In this document: piece by piece, positions 23,601 through 33,078 of the stretch
Layout: each line of letters starts with the position of its first letter
How positions within the stretch are numbered: position 1 is the stretch's first letter
Source of the DNA: Phaffia rhodozyma
Lineage: Eukaryota > Basidiomycota > Tremellomycetes > Cystofilobasidiales > Mrakiaceae
Length of the DNA stretch: 64,000 bases
Reading direction: 5' to 3'
Assembly (NCBI GenBank): GCA_014706385.1
Contig: JACGZH010000010.1
Coordinates: forward strand, 62,001-126,000
Notes under the pieces: model-generated
Told to the model about the DNA's origin: nothing
The model's database searches: none
What the model saw: only the letters and a program-made list of their open reading frames with translations
Program-made: the position numbers and the translations under genes

Positions 23601-26600
23601 AGGACACTTACACCCTAAGGATTTTCCCCCATCATGAGAAAGAGATTTAAAATTAATTAAATAGATTTTTTTTAAAAAAGGATAGAAAAGACAGACAAGT
23701 TCAGCTCTCGAACGAAGGAAAAGAAAAAAAAAGGAAAAAAAAGGAAGGGAACAGATCGGACGAACATAGTACGACGCGTAAAATAAGCTGGTCTTCCCGT
23801 ATTCATCCGTCTCGTTGACGTTCGAGCCAGCATCCACCAGGACGTTCACACAGTCCACATGGGATGCTCTCTCCCCGAGACACGCATGGAACAAGGGTGT
23901 CCATTCGTTGTACTTGTCTTTTCTGTCCCTCCCGCCCATGCCGGGGCCGCCTTCTTGGACGAGCAACCGACAGATCCCGGCGTGGCCTTCCCGGGCGGCC
24001 AGATGGAGCGGGTACAGGCCTTCCGAGTTGGGAATCACCTTTGCGCCCTTGCGGAGGAGGAGCCTGGCGACTTCTTCGTGTCCGTGTTCGCACGCCAGAG
24101 AGAGGGGGATCAGATCGTTCGAGATCGACATGAGCGGTTCGATGAAGGATGGTTTCCCGTCGTTCGTAGTGTCGGCGGCAGAGTTGGAGTCGACTGGTTT
24201 GTTGTTATCGTTGTTGCTGCCACTGCCACTGCCACTACCACTACCACTACTGACACTACTGACACTACTATTGTTTCCACCTCTGAAAGGGCCGTCGAGC
24301 AGGATTCGGACACACTCAGTCTGACCGTTGACGATGGCGTGGATCAACGGGGTGTAGCCATCGGTGTCGACGAGGGAAGGGTCGGATCCGACGGAGAGCA
24401 AGTAAGGGACGAGGCCGGGGTGGCCGTTCATCGTTCCGTAGTGGAGCGGGATTCGTTCGTAACAGTCGCGGAGGCCGGGATGGATGCCCCGTTGGACGCA
24501 GTGTCTGACGAGGGCGAGGCTGCCAGAGATCGCTGCTTCGTGAAGGATGGTTCTGCTGTGGATGCGATCTTTGGTGTCCCAGCTGAGATGGTCACCGATG
24601 AGAGCGATGACGTCGTCGACCAAGCTTTCGGGCACGTCCAACGCGGCCTTCCAGATGACGCGCTCTGCGTCCTGCCGAGGGCACTCGAGGATGGTGATGT
24701 CGTTGATGGACCGGGCAAAGGCGGAGAGGATGGCGTCTGGTTCGAGGGTGTGGATCGCTTTGGTGAGGTCGGACGACAGGTCGGCCAGTGCTTCGGATGG
24801 GTCGTAGGGGGAGGACTCGAATAGGAGTCTGGGGTCGAGTGTGTTGCCGAGAGGGTCGAGCGCGTTATCGAGGAGGTCGATCTCGTCGAGTTCGTCGTAG
24901 AGTCCTTCGGTACCGTTGTCTTGGTCCAGGAGGTTTGCTGCCACGACGTCCGAGAGTTTTGCCATGAACTGTTGATGAGTAGGTAGGCATAGAAAGGGGG
25001 GGGAAGGAGGGGGAAGGAGGGGAAAGGAGGGGAAAGGAGGGGAAAGGAGGGGAAAGGAGGTGAGTTTGATTGGAGAGATAGAAAAGAAGGATGAATAGAG
25101 AGGAAAGGGGATCGAACCTCTCTGTTGAAACAAGGCTGAACTTCAACCTGACGTTCGAGGTAGAGTTCTTTGGTGTTACTTTTGCTTCGTTTGTCCCATT
25201 TTTTGAGGATCTTTCGGAACCCTGTAGCGTTGATCTCGATGAATTGCTGTGGGAGGGGGAAGTGAAAAGAAGCGGGCAAGTAAGCAGGCAAGCAAAATAA
25301 AAGTAACAAGAAAGAGAAAGGAACAGAAAGGAAAAGAAAGAAACATCTCACTTGGAGCTTGCTGAGATCTCTCTCAAAGACCTTCCAACCCTCTTCGAGC
25401 GCCTTCCATTCTGCTCTGGTGCTTCCGCCTGAACCGACGAGGACGGTTGCGCTGGAAAAGGTGGAACCGTGTGGGATGTAGCCGTTTCTGGATTCGATCG
25501 AGGATGTCGAGTTTGAACCTCTGCTGGCGAGGAGGATGCGCTTTCTGTTGGAGATGAGGGTGAGTAGCCGGAGTCTGAGGTCTCTTTCTTTTTGGAGGTA
25601 GAACGCGTTGATCTTGGTGGGAGGAGAAAGGAAGAGATGAATTGCGTAGAGGGATCAGCATCAGCATTGGCTTTGGCTTTGGCTTTGGCTTTGGCTTTTG
25701 AACGGAAAGAAAAAAAGAAAAGAAAGCTCCCCCGCTTCAACCATCTGTTGGACTGACCTTTTCGATCTCTCGCTCGAGTTTAAAGAAAAAGACGGTGCGA
25801 TGGGCGACGAGCAACTCGCTTTCCTTTCCTTTCTTTCCACCGACGGACCGGCCGTCGTGTGCGGGGTGGTCTGATCTGTCTAGCGGGTTGAGTTCAAAGA
25901 AGCCTCGTTCGTTGGCTGTTCGGATACCGAACCCGGGGGTGGGGGGGAGGGCGCTGGGGGGAAGGGGTTCGTGTTCGGTGTGTTGATCGCGGTCTGAGTG
26001 AATGAGGTCTTGGTCCATGGGTACGGTGGTGAACGAGGATGAGGAGGATGAGGATGAGGATGTATTTGTTGTTGTTTTTGTTGTCGTTGTCGTTGTGGTC
26101 GTGGCCGTGGTGTTTGTCATGGTAGGAGCGGTCAAGGTTGGGATCAACCCGTTCTCTGCAGAGAACCATAAGGGCGGCGCGGCGGTCTGGCCGAGTGGAT
26201 TGCTGTTGGTGGTGGTGGTGGTGATAGCGGTGGTGGAGTTGTCGTTACTATCGGGGTGTAAGCTGGATAGATCGCCAGTAAAGAATCCGGAGGGTGGGTT
26301 TGATAGGGAGGATGCGGTCGAGAGAGGTGGGGGGGGAGGTGGACGGATTCCTGCGGCCAAGGCTGCTAGTTCGGATGCCGGTCTGTTTTCTGCGAGCGAG
26401 TTGATGATCTTTTTTTTGGGGGGGGGGGGGGGGGGGTAAGAGAAGAGAAGAGAATTGAATTGAATTGAAGCAGGAGCAAAGAGAGAAAGAGAGATGAGAT
26501 CAAGTGAACAGTCAAGGATGGTGATAGAGAGAAAGGCGAGGGGGAAAGGAAGGACCGACCTTTTTGAGAAACTTGTAGTCGAGGTAGAACGCCCCCCAGC

Positions 26601-26804
26601 CAGGGATCTGCTGGCTCTGGATTTGTTTTCCGAACTGGCGGGGCGGGGGAGAGAGTGAACGTATGCATGCACACACGCACAAGCGAGCAGGGAGAGAAGG
26701 GGAGAGAAGGGGAGGAGAACAAAGAGAGAGAGAGAGAGAGAGATCGTCAGATTGAAAGCTATAAGGAAGGTCACAGAGAGAGAGAGAGAGAACGGCACCT
26801 TCAT
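20652..26804 (-). CDS. PHO81: PHO81-type SPX / ankyrin / GDPD-like CDK inhibitor
   Basis: Phosphate-sensing inhibitor of the Pho80-Pho85 kinase. Fourteen coding exons give 1397 residues in frame. The first is only ATGAAG (26804-26799). The others start at 26634, 26408, 25612, 25246, 24968, 23519, 23127, 22605, 22149, 21771, 21080, 20925 and 20673. The N-terminal SPX domain has MKFGKQIQSQQIPGW, FYLDYKFLKK, VFFFKLEREIEKINAFY and INATGFRKILKKWDK. A Ser/Thr/Asn-rich insert of about 190 residues splits it. Ankyrin repeats follow (SRTILHEAAISG, RIPLHYGTMNGH, DGYTPLIHAIVNGQ, GLYPLHLAAREGH, KTSLFYAS). The C-terminal third is GDPD-like (YVHVIVQVTRDLVPVVYSDW) without the HRG catalytic start, as in other PHO81 proteins. 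It ends DAFMKDGVMSHEF. The last two exons are 117 and 22 nt, and a 26-nt exon precedes them. Confidence 0.95.
25001..25060. repeat. 10-bp tandem repeat in a PHO81 intron
   Basis: Four exact GGAAAGGAGG units at 25021-25060, preceded by near copies from 25001. It lies in the PHO81 intron 24969-25117. On the gene's strand it is a C/T-rich tract just upstream of the acceptor, so it may serve as the polypyrimidine tract. Confidence 0.9.
26418..26436. repeat. Run of 19 G beside a PHO81 acceptor site
   Basis: Nineteen consecutive G on the + strand, followed on the transcribed strand by eight A and the AG acceptor of PHO81 exon 3 (starts 26408). In the transcript this is a C tract standing in the usual pyrimidine-tract position. 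Confidence 0.9.
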
Positions 26805-27036
26805 CCTCTAGCCTTGTCTAGTCTGGATGAGCACGGTCGGGGGAAGGGGGGAGATGTGCGTGTGCTTGCGGTATGACCACGAGGGGGAGCGAAGAGCTTC
26901 TTGGGGGTTAGGAGGGAGGGGGAGGAGGGAGGTAGGGGGGGAAGGTAAGGGGGGGGGGGAAGAGGGTAAGGCCAAGGTCAAGGCTAAGCGAGAGTGAGCA
27001 GAAAGACGGCGGAAAGAAAGGGCCGATGGGAATTTC

Positions 27037-27156
27037 ATTAGGGAGTGTATTAGGAAGTGTATTAGGAAGTGTATGAGGGAGTGTATTAGGAAGTGTATTA
27101 GAGAGTGTATTAGGAAACGTACTAGGAAACGTACTAGGGAGGTCTATAGGAAAGTG
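27037..27156. repeat. 12-bp minisatellite, array A
   Basis: Ten consecutive units of exactly 12 bp, consensus ATTAGGAAGTGT, with one to a few substitutions each; the last units drift to ACTAGGAAACGT. It lies 230-350 bp upstream of the PHO81 ATG. No coding function seen. Confidence 0.9.
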
Positions 27157-27248
27157 TAACCAAACGGGCAATACAGTTTTGTAGTGCCTTCCCTAATAGA
27201 ATTCCCTAATAGAATTCGCCAATACACTGTCCCTTCCTCTGCTCGCTG

Positions 27249-27275
27249 GTGTGTGTGTGTGTGTGTGTGTGTGTG
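27249..27275. repeat. GT dinucleotide repeat
   Basis: About 13 GT units between the two 12-bp arrays upstream of PHO81. Confidence 0.9.
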
Positions 27276-27295
27276 GAGTGTATGCGGTGCTCTCT

Positions 27296-27451
27296 GTGCG
27301 TTGTGTGGTGCGTTGTGTGGTGCGTTGTGTGGTGCGTTGTGTAGTGCGTTGTGTAGTGCGTTGTGTAGTGCTCTTTGTAGTAGAGTCTCTAGTGCACTTT
27401 GTAGTCCGTTCTGTAGGCCATTCTGTAGTACACTCTATAATACAGTCTCTC
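27296..27451. repeat. 12-bp minisatellite, array B, decaying
   Basis: Near-exact units GTGCGTTGTGTG then GTGCGTTGTGTA (about seven), after which the same 12-bp period continues with growing divergence (GTGCTCTTTGTA, GTGCACTTTGTA, GTCCGTTCTGTA, GTACACTCTATA). Period-like fragments go on to about 27590. Late units resemble the reverse complement of array A. Confidence 0.85.
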
Positions 27452-27633
27452 TAGTCCATTCTCTCTAGTCCATTCTCAATGCCCTCTCTCTCTCTCTTTT
27501 GCATTGTCTCTAATACAACTCTGTATTACACATTGTAATCTAACCCTCTAGTGGAATCCTCTAGTACACACATTCTCATACACACATTCTTCCTCCCCCC
27601 CGAAAACGTGCGTCAGCCAGTCAACCTCACCAA

Positions 27634-27641
27634 CACGTGGG
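27634..27641. promoter_or_regulatory. CACGTGGG, candidate Pho4-type site upstream of PHO81
   Basis: Eight-base match to the high-affinity Pho4 core (CACGTGGG) in the only gap upstream of PHO81, about 830 bp from its ATG. In budding yeast PHO81 is itself a Pho4 target. Function here is inference. Confidence 0.4.
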
Positions 27642-27718
27642 ACAATTTGATATAATCATTCACATCCACATACACATCCACATGCTTGCACCCGCTTGTT
27701 ACACCCTTACACACATAT

Positions 27719-27721
<3 letters not shown>

Positions 27722-27757
<36 letters not shown>
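27722..27757. repeat. AC dinucleotide repeat
   Basis: About 18 AC units just past the stop codon of the Arg/Ser-rich gene, probably within its 3' UTR. Confidence 0.9.
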
Positions 27758-27758
<1 letters not shown>

Positions 27759-27784
27759 CACACACGACACACCCTACACACGCC

Positions 27785-30460
27785 TCACACCCCACGCCTC
27801 ACACCCCACGCCTCGGCCAACCTCCGTCGGTCCTCAAACGCAGCCAGATCAACCTCCCCGTTGGACAGCTCCTGCCGAGACTGCCACAGCTCCCACCCCA
27901 CGCGGATCCCATCCTTCGTCAACACAGACAGCGTCCCCCGGAGTTTCGTCAGCTGTAGAGACAAGGCAAACACAAACACAAACACAAACACAAACACAAA
28001 CACAAACACAAACACAAACACAAACACAAACACAAACACAAACACAAACACAAACACAAACACAAACAAAACAAAACAAAAACACAAACAAAAACAAAAA
28101 CAAAAAGTGACAACATTCCAAACGTTCAACAGATAGTCAGCACGCCCGTACCCTTACTTATGCACGCCTACACACAAACAAATTTGGAAAAAATTTAGGG
28201 AAAAAAAAAAAAGAAAAAAAAAAACCTCACCTCCGGATCATCGTCCCCATGGAGAGCCCAAGACGTACGCTCAGACTCCAGTCGGTCGGCCATCCCATCA
28301 ATCAACCGAGCAAGCACCCGGTCGACCCGCTCTCGTTCTCGCTCCAGTCGCTCGCGCTCTCGTCCGTCCCGCTCCATCCGCGCTCGAGCCGCCTTCCATA
28401 CGTCTTCTTCCGGTTCCTTTGTGTTTCTCGTCTCTCTCGATGACTCCTTCGGTGTCGTCGACGGCGCAGTGATGGAGGACGCAGCGGATGGCACAGTCGA
28501 CAACTCAGTGGACGACACAATCGATGGCACAACCAATGGCACGGTCGCTCCCTCCCTCTCGATCTCCCTCTGCCTCTCTCTCTCCTGCGCTCCGTCATCC
28601 CGAACGGGCTCAAGTACACCCCTCGGTCGGGTCGCCGCCTCGGCTTCTGCCTTTCTCGCCTTGCGCTCCTCCAAGAGCTTCATCCTCTCTGCCCATTCCT
28701 TCCCTCCCAGAGGCTGCCCGGTTGCCTTCCCCTTCTCCTTCTCCGTTTCTCTCCCCCCCTCCCCAGCCTGATCCTTCCGTCTGCGGTCATCCATCAACTC
28801 CATCTCCCGCCGGTCTCTCTCCCTCACCCGGCCCCTCTCCCGCTCACTCTCCACCGCCAGCAACCGCTCTCGGTCGCCCTCCGTCCGATCCCATCCAGAC
28901 GCAGCCCTCGGCCGGGCCCGTTCGGAAGCCCATCGGCCTCGGTTGTTCGTCGACATCGGCCCCGTCGGAATCCTCGCCGGTAAATGCCCAGGCGCAGCCA
29001 CTCGCCCGGCCACATCGTCTCTATCTCGAACATCAGATCTCGTCGTCGAAGAACTCGACCGAGATCTACTGGTCCGAGACCGAGACCGAGATCTCGAGCT
29101 CGAGCTCCCCCTCGACCGGGAAATCGATCGCGACCGTGACCGTGATCGCCCAGGCCTTCGGCTCGAACCGACTCGACCGTGCTCAGGCCTGTTGATTCCC
29201 CCCTCCCCACTCCGTCTCCCACCTCTCCTCCAATCGTCCCTCCCACCGGTAGTACTTCCAGCTCCGTTCAAGCCTGAACCAGAACCAGGTTCGTAGTCCG
29301 AATACACTCCAGGTCGTTTCGGACCGCCTCTCGAGAGAACGGGTGAGGGACTCTCAAACCTTCTTCCTCGGTTTCCCCTCTCTCTTTCCCATTCTCTTTC
29401 TCTCTCCCAATCCCTATCGGCCATCCCCGCTCGTTCTCTCTCCTTCTCTCGATGATCGCCCGGGGGAACCCTTGGGCCAGAAGGAGGGAACCGAGAAGTA
29501 GACGAACTCCTTGCCGCCACCGCCGGTACTCGTTCTCTCTCCACCCGCTTGTCCTTCTCGGAAGTCAACGCCGGCGGCTCGATCAAGACATCAGCAGACC
29601 GAGGATCGAGTTCTCCCTCTTCGATCTCTGGATCCGGCGTCACCTTCCTCATCCCCTTTTCTCGTCCGCCTTCCGAACCCTTCTCCGGTGATGGCTCCGA
29701 GCCGGTCCCTCCTGATGCTTGTGTCTTTGTCTGTGTTTGTGCTTGTGTCTGTCTCGGCCATGGTGTCGGTCGGTGGGAGGCAGCAGTAGTAGTGGACGGG
29801 GTAGAATCAAGAGGTGAAGGCGATCGATTGGGTAGCCGGCGAGGAGAAGGTGATCTGTATCTCTGTTTGAAGGCTTTATTTTGTGTATGTATGTATGTGT
29901 GTTTGAGCCAAAGAGTGAACAATCCAAAAGCAACAGTAACAGCAACAGCAATAGCAAAAGCAAAAGCAAAGGCAAATTCACGTTCTCAGAATTCGTATCA
30001 CATCGTCTGAACAGAGAGAGAGAGAGAGAGAGAAGACAACAGACACACACGTACAGATATCAGAATCAAACCGGCGGTCTCTATCCGGAAACCTTCTGTC
30101 GGTATCCCTCTCCCTCTGTCTCGGTCTGTACGCTCCTCTCCCACCATCCCGATATCTCTCGTCATCCCAATATCTCTCCCCCTCCCTGTGGTCTCGGTAT
30201 CGCCTCGGGCTCGGACTTCTTTCCCGAGGTCTGTACGTCCCATAGGATGGATCCCTGTACGAATAGGAATGTCCCCCGGCCCAGGATCGTTCATCGTATC
30301 GTTCGTCTCCTCGCCAACGAGAAGAAGAAGAAGCAGCAGCAGCAGCAATGATAGCAGGCGGCGGCGAACGAGAGTCCCGTCGCAGTCGAGAGGGGAAGGA
30401 GCCGTGAGTGGGCGAACGAGGTCTACTCGGAAGGGACACGGATGGGGAGAGTGGTGCCAT
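27785..30460 (-). CDS. Arg/Ser/Glu-rich (SR-like) protein, function unknown
   Basis: Three exons, 30460-30055, 29873-28231 and 27952-27785, give 738 residues with matching phases. The N-terminus is rich in R-D, R-S and Y (SPSPRR, RYRDHREGERYWDDERY). The centre has a classic RS tract (RSRSRSRSISRSRG, then more SR pairs) and long Arg/Glu stretches likely to form a charged helix (GKEWAERMKLLEERKARKAE; RARMERDGRERERLERERER). The C-terminal exon is different: LTKLRGTLSVLTKDGIRVGW, then ELWQSRQELSNGEVDLAAFE, a folded-looking helical end. No RRM, zinc finger or helicase motif seen. RS tracts are common in nuclear splicing and mRNP proteins, which is the likely setting, but I cannot name the family. 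Intron 2 holds the CACAAA array. Composition makes alignment-based naming unreliable. Confidence 0.75.
27967..28068. repeat. CACAAA hexanucleotide array (17 copies) in an intron
   Basis: 102 bp of perfect 6-bp repeat inside the last intron (27953-28230) of the Arg/Ser-rich gene, followed by decayed A-rich copies. On the transcribed strand it reads TTTGTG and lies shortly before the acceptor, so it forms a U/G-rich tract. Confidence 0.95.
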
Positions 30461-30744
30461 CCTCTATATGTGTGGGTGTGGGTGTGGGTACAAGTGTGTC
30501 TTGGTTGTATCTGTTCCCGAAAAGAGGTTGGCCGCCTTCTTCTTTACCTTCTTTTGCTTCTTCTTTTTTCTTTACTGATGGTGTTTCGAGCGAAAATAAA
30601 GAAAAAGCGGTCGACGGCCGCTCGCGTCTTCACTCTCACCTTCCGTTCTCCCCATATTGGATCGTCTCTTCATCTTCTTCCTCCAAACACACATCTACAA
30701 GAATCAAACCAACTTCCGCTCTGTTACCGAACGTCTAGCTCACG
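30461..30744. promoter_or_regulatory. Divergent promoter, SR-like / coiled-coil gene
   Basis: 284 bp between divergent starts. It includes a short GTGTGG-type repeat at about 30471-30490 and T/C-rich tracts. No motif recognised. Confidence 0.3.
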
Positions 30745-32126
30745 ATGCGTCGTCAATCACATCAAGCCAACCCGTCGCTCTCACTCCGTTCGACCGGCCC
30801 GTCCACCGCCGGTCCCTTCTCCGAGTCAACCACGTCCACGACCGCGTCGACAAAGACCCAGAGACGGACGAGCATACTCGACTCGTTCCATGCTACCCAC
30901 ATCGGAAACGTCTCGAGCCTGGGTGTACTAGGAGAACAAGAAGACCAGCTCGTAGATCTGACAGACAGGCTTGCCACAAAGGAAAGAGAGTGCGAAAAGG
31001 TTCGTCCTGTTGGGTCTGCCGTTTCTGGGTTTCTCATGTCTGGGCGCGCTCATGTTTTTTTTTTCTCTTTTGTTTTCTTCTGATCATGTTTTTTTTTCTT
31101 TCTTTCTTTCTCTCTTTCTTGATCTCTTCTCTCTTTCTCTCTCCTCCAAACACGGCAACTTGAAACGCGAACGGTTCCGACTTTCCTCTTCGATCTAATG
31201 AACTTTCACTAAACCAGCTTCAAGATCAGGTGGATCTACTCCAGAGTCAACTAACATCGAGACCTCCTCGATCAGAGATCGAACAACTCATGCGTGAATT
31301 CAGGTGATGTCCCCCTTGATTCTTCTTCGTCCCCCCCCCCCCCCCGCCCCCCCAAAGAAGTACAAACACCCGCGCGCGCGCATGTGTGCTCACCCCCAGT
31401 TCCTCAAACCTAACCTTCACCCAACAGTTTCCAGGAATCCCTTCTATCAGGCTTCCAGAGAGAGATCGAGAAGGCGTCGAGAGAGATTGAGAAAGGAAAG
31501 AGCCGCGAACGTCTGTTAGAGTCCCACCTGGAACGTCTGTTCGGTCCGACATGGGCTGCCTCGCTTGATGTGCCCGTACATCCGGCCGCCGTCCCCATCC
31601 CCGGCCCCGGCCCCATAGGCTCGACCTCGACTTCACCTGTTGATTCGCCCACGGTACGCTCCGCTCTCGTTCAACAGGCTCCTTCGCTTTCTAGATTAGC
31701 CGGCGGAGGAAGCTCGGCCACCCATACGCCCACACACACATCTTCGTCATCCTCGTTCCTGCCCACGCCGTCAGACTCGATTCTACCTGACACACACACC
31801 GACGGAGACGCCAACACCAATGATGGCGCGCAACACGTCTTGGCCCAGCTACAAAGCTTCAGAGGGATGATGCGATCACTCGAGCAACGGATCGGACAGA
31901 GAGAGGGAGAGCTTCAGGCAGTTCTGTTGAGGGTACGTTTGTCTCTTTGTTTTCACCGTTGTTGTTTGTTTGTTTTTTCTCTTTTTTTCCTGCTTCACCT
32001 CCTTCTTTGATCGCATAGGAAGCAGCTCACTGAGACTTTTCATCTTCTCCCTTCTACACACTTATCGGACGACAGGCCGAGGATGAAACTCGGCTTTGGA
32101 CGTCTAAGCAGGCATTGTATCATTAA
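30745..32126 (+). CDS. Coiled-coil protein, function unknown
   Basis: Four exons, 30745-30999, 31218-31303, 31428-31932 and 32076-32126, add up to 298 residues in frame. The N-terminus is Ser/Thr-rich (MRRQSHQANPSLSLRSTG). It is followed by heptad-like segments (LGEQEDQLVDLTDRLATKER, LQDQVDLLQSQL, FQREIEKASREIEKGKSRER) and a Pro/Ser/Thr-rich linker, then another short helical part (LAQLQSFRGMMRSLEQRIGQ). It ends LWTSKQALYH. The open frame past each exon runs into stops, supporting the splices. I do not recognise the family. The layout, a disordered N-terminus with broken coiled coils, is seen in kinetochore, spindle-pole and vesicle-tether proteins among others, so no role is claimed. Intron 2 contains a long C run near 31331-31353. 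Confidence 0.65.
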
Positions 32127-32434
32127 AAGAATCCTCCTTCCCCCCCCCCCTCCTCCTTTTTTTTCTTTGATTGAACAACCCATAATACCTCTCATCAGAT
32201 CCCTTTCACATATACACTCAGACGTTCTCCTCTTCTCGGTGTTTCAGTCTTCCTTTTGTTCTCCTTCTCGTCTTTGCCTTTCGAGTTGTACTTCTATAAT
32301 AATACCCGCCCATCTATCTGTACATCTTTCCCATCGGATACCCAATGAAATGAACCTCTCGGCTATGGGACCACCGTCCTCTCATCATTTGACTTTTCTG
32401 GTCATATTCTTGTTAAGTTCCATCATTAACAACT
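32127..32434. other. Gap between coiled-coil gene and tRNA-Leu
   Basis: 308 bp with a C run near 32141-32152 and T-rich sequence. No gene seen; it should contain the coiled-coil gene's 3' UTR and the tRNA's upstream flank. Confidence 0.35.
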
Positions 32435-32533
32435 GGACGAATGGCCGAGTGGTCTAAGGCGGTGCTTTTAAGATCCACACGATCCTAAACAGCCCTATCT
32501 TCGGATGCGTGGGTTCGAACCCCACTTCGTTCA
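32435..32533 (+). tRNA. tRNA-Leu (UAA) with a short intron
   Basis: Acceptor GGACGAA pairs with TTCGTTC at 32526-32532, with one G-U. The D arm is GCC/GGC, with the A-box-like TGGCCGAGTGG. The T arm is GTGGG-TTCGAAC-CCCAC (B box). A long variable arm (about 32496-32508) marks a class II tRNA. Anticodon TAA is at 32469-32471. A 17-nt intron at about 32473-32489, after position 37, leaves an 82-nt mature tRNA. The anticodon stem then has one mismatch (T28-C42), so the intron edges may be off by a base or two. Discriminator base A, as expected for Leu. Confidence 0.88.
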
Positions 32534-32535
32534 TC

Positions 32536-32548
32536 TTTTATTTTTTTT
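32536..32548 (+). terminator. Pol III terminator of tRNA-Leu
   Basis: Runs of four and then eight T directly downstream of the tRNA, the usual RNA polymerase III stop signal. Confidence 0.85.
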
Positions 32549-33078
32549 AATCTTTTTCTAATTATCAACTCTGGACGCCGATCACACCTTTTCTTTCTTT
32601 TCTCTATGTCGGCCTTTGTTCGTCTGTTTAGAGTATGCATCGTGAGATGAGTATGAACGAGGCACCAAGATGATCTAACCGGGGGTGCTAGATACTTTTT
32701 ATACATATATTCACAAGAAGGCTAGAAAGGGAATATTCACGCTGTGTATCTCGTTTCTTCTCGTCGTTCTCTTTCTTCTAACTTTTTATCTCATTCTGTT
32801 CCCTTGTCGATATGCTCTTTAACTTTCGACGGTCTGTTTCTGCTCTGTTCAACCAGTGTCTGGCCGTGTCTGAAACATCTGAGTGTATATGCGCGCGCTG
32901 GAGCAGAAAGAGGAGGCAAACGTGTGATCCATGTTAGCGCTGGTGGAACAGTCGGACGTTAACCCTAGGTCACTTTGACGAAACCTCGCCTACACCTTCG
33001 TTTCCAATATCATACCCTCACAGACGATCACCCCTTCCGCACTCATTCTCCATCATCATCGTCGTCGTCGTCATCATC
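32549..33078. promoter_or_regulatory. Gap between tRNA-Leu and the WBP11-like gene
   Basis: 530 bp with no gene that I can support; carries the promoter of the WBP11-like gene. A TCATCG-type trinucleotide stretch lies just before its ATG. Confidence 0.3.

Noticed and set aside
23859..24824. 321-codon open frame on the + strand
   Set aside because: It is antisense to the ankyrin part of PHO81, which is clearly coding on the minus strand; the frame is a GC-driven shadow.
27037..27225. TTAGGG/CCCTAA strings as interstitial telomere repeat
   Set aside because: The period is 12 bp, the hexamer is not tandem, and most units carry TTAGGA; a minisatellite explains it better.
27184..27480. Cys/Val-Arg repeat frames over the GT and 12-bp arrays
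   Set aside because: All frames stay open because of the repeat; composition is that of the repeat, not of a protein.
27637..28136. Open frames of repeated His-Thr, Asn-Thr, Gln-Thr or Cys-Val on both strands
   Set aside because: They are readings of the AC and CACAAA repeats, of which the hexamer lies in an intron. No splice-consistent protein.
28488..29195. 235-codon + frame opposite the Arg/Ser-rich gene
   Set aside because: Mirror of the RS/RE-coding minus strand; Ser/Pro-rich composition follows from that.
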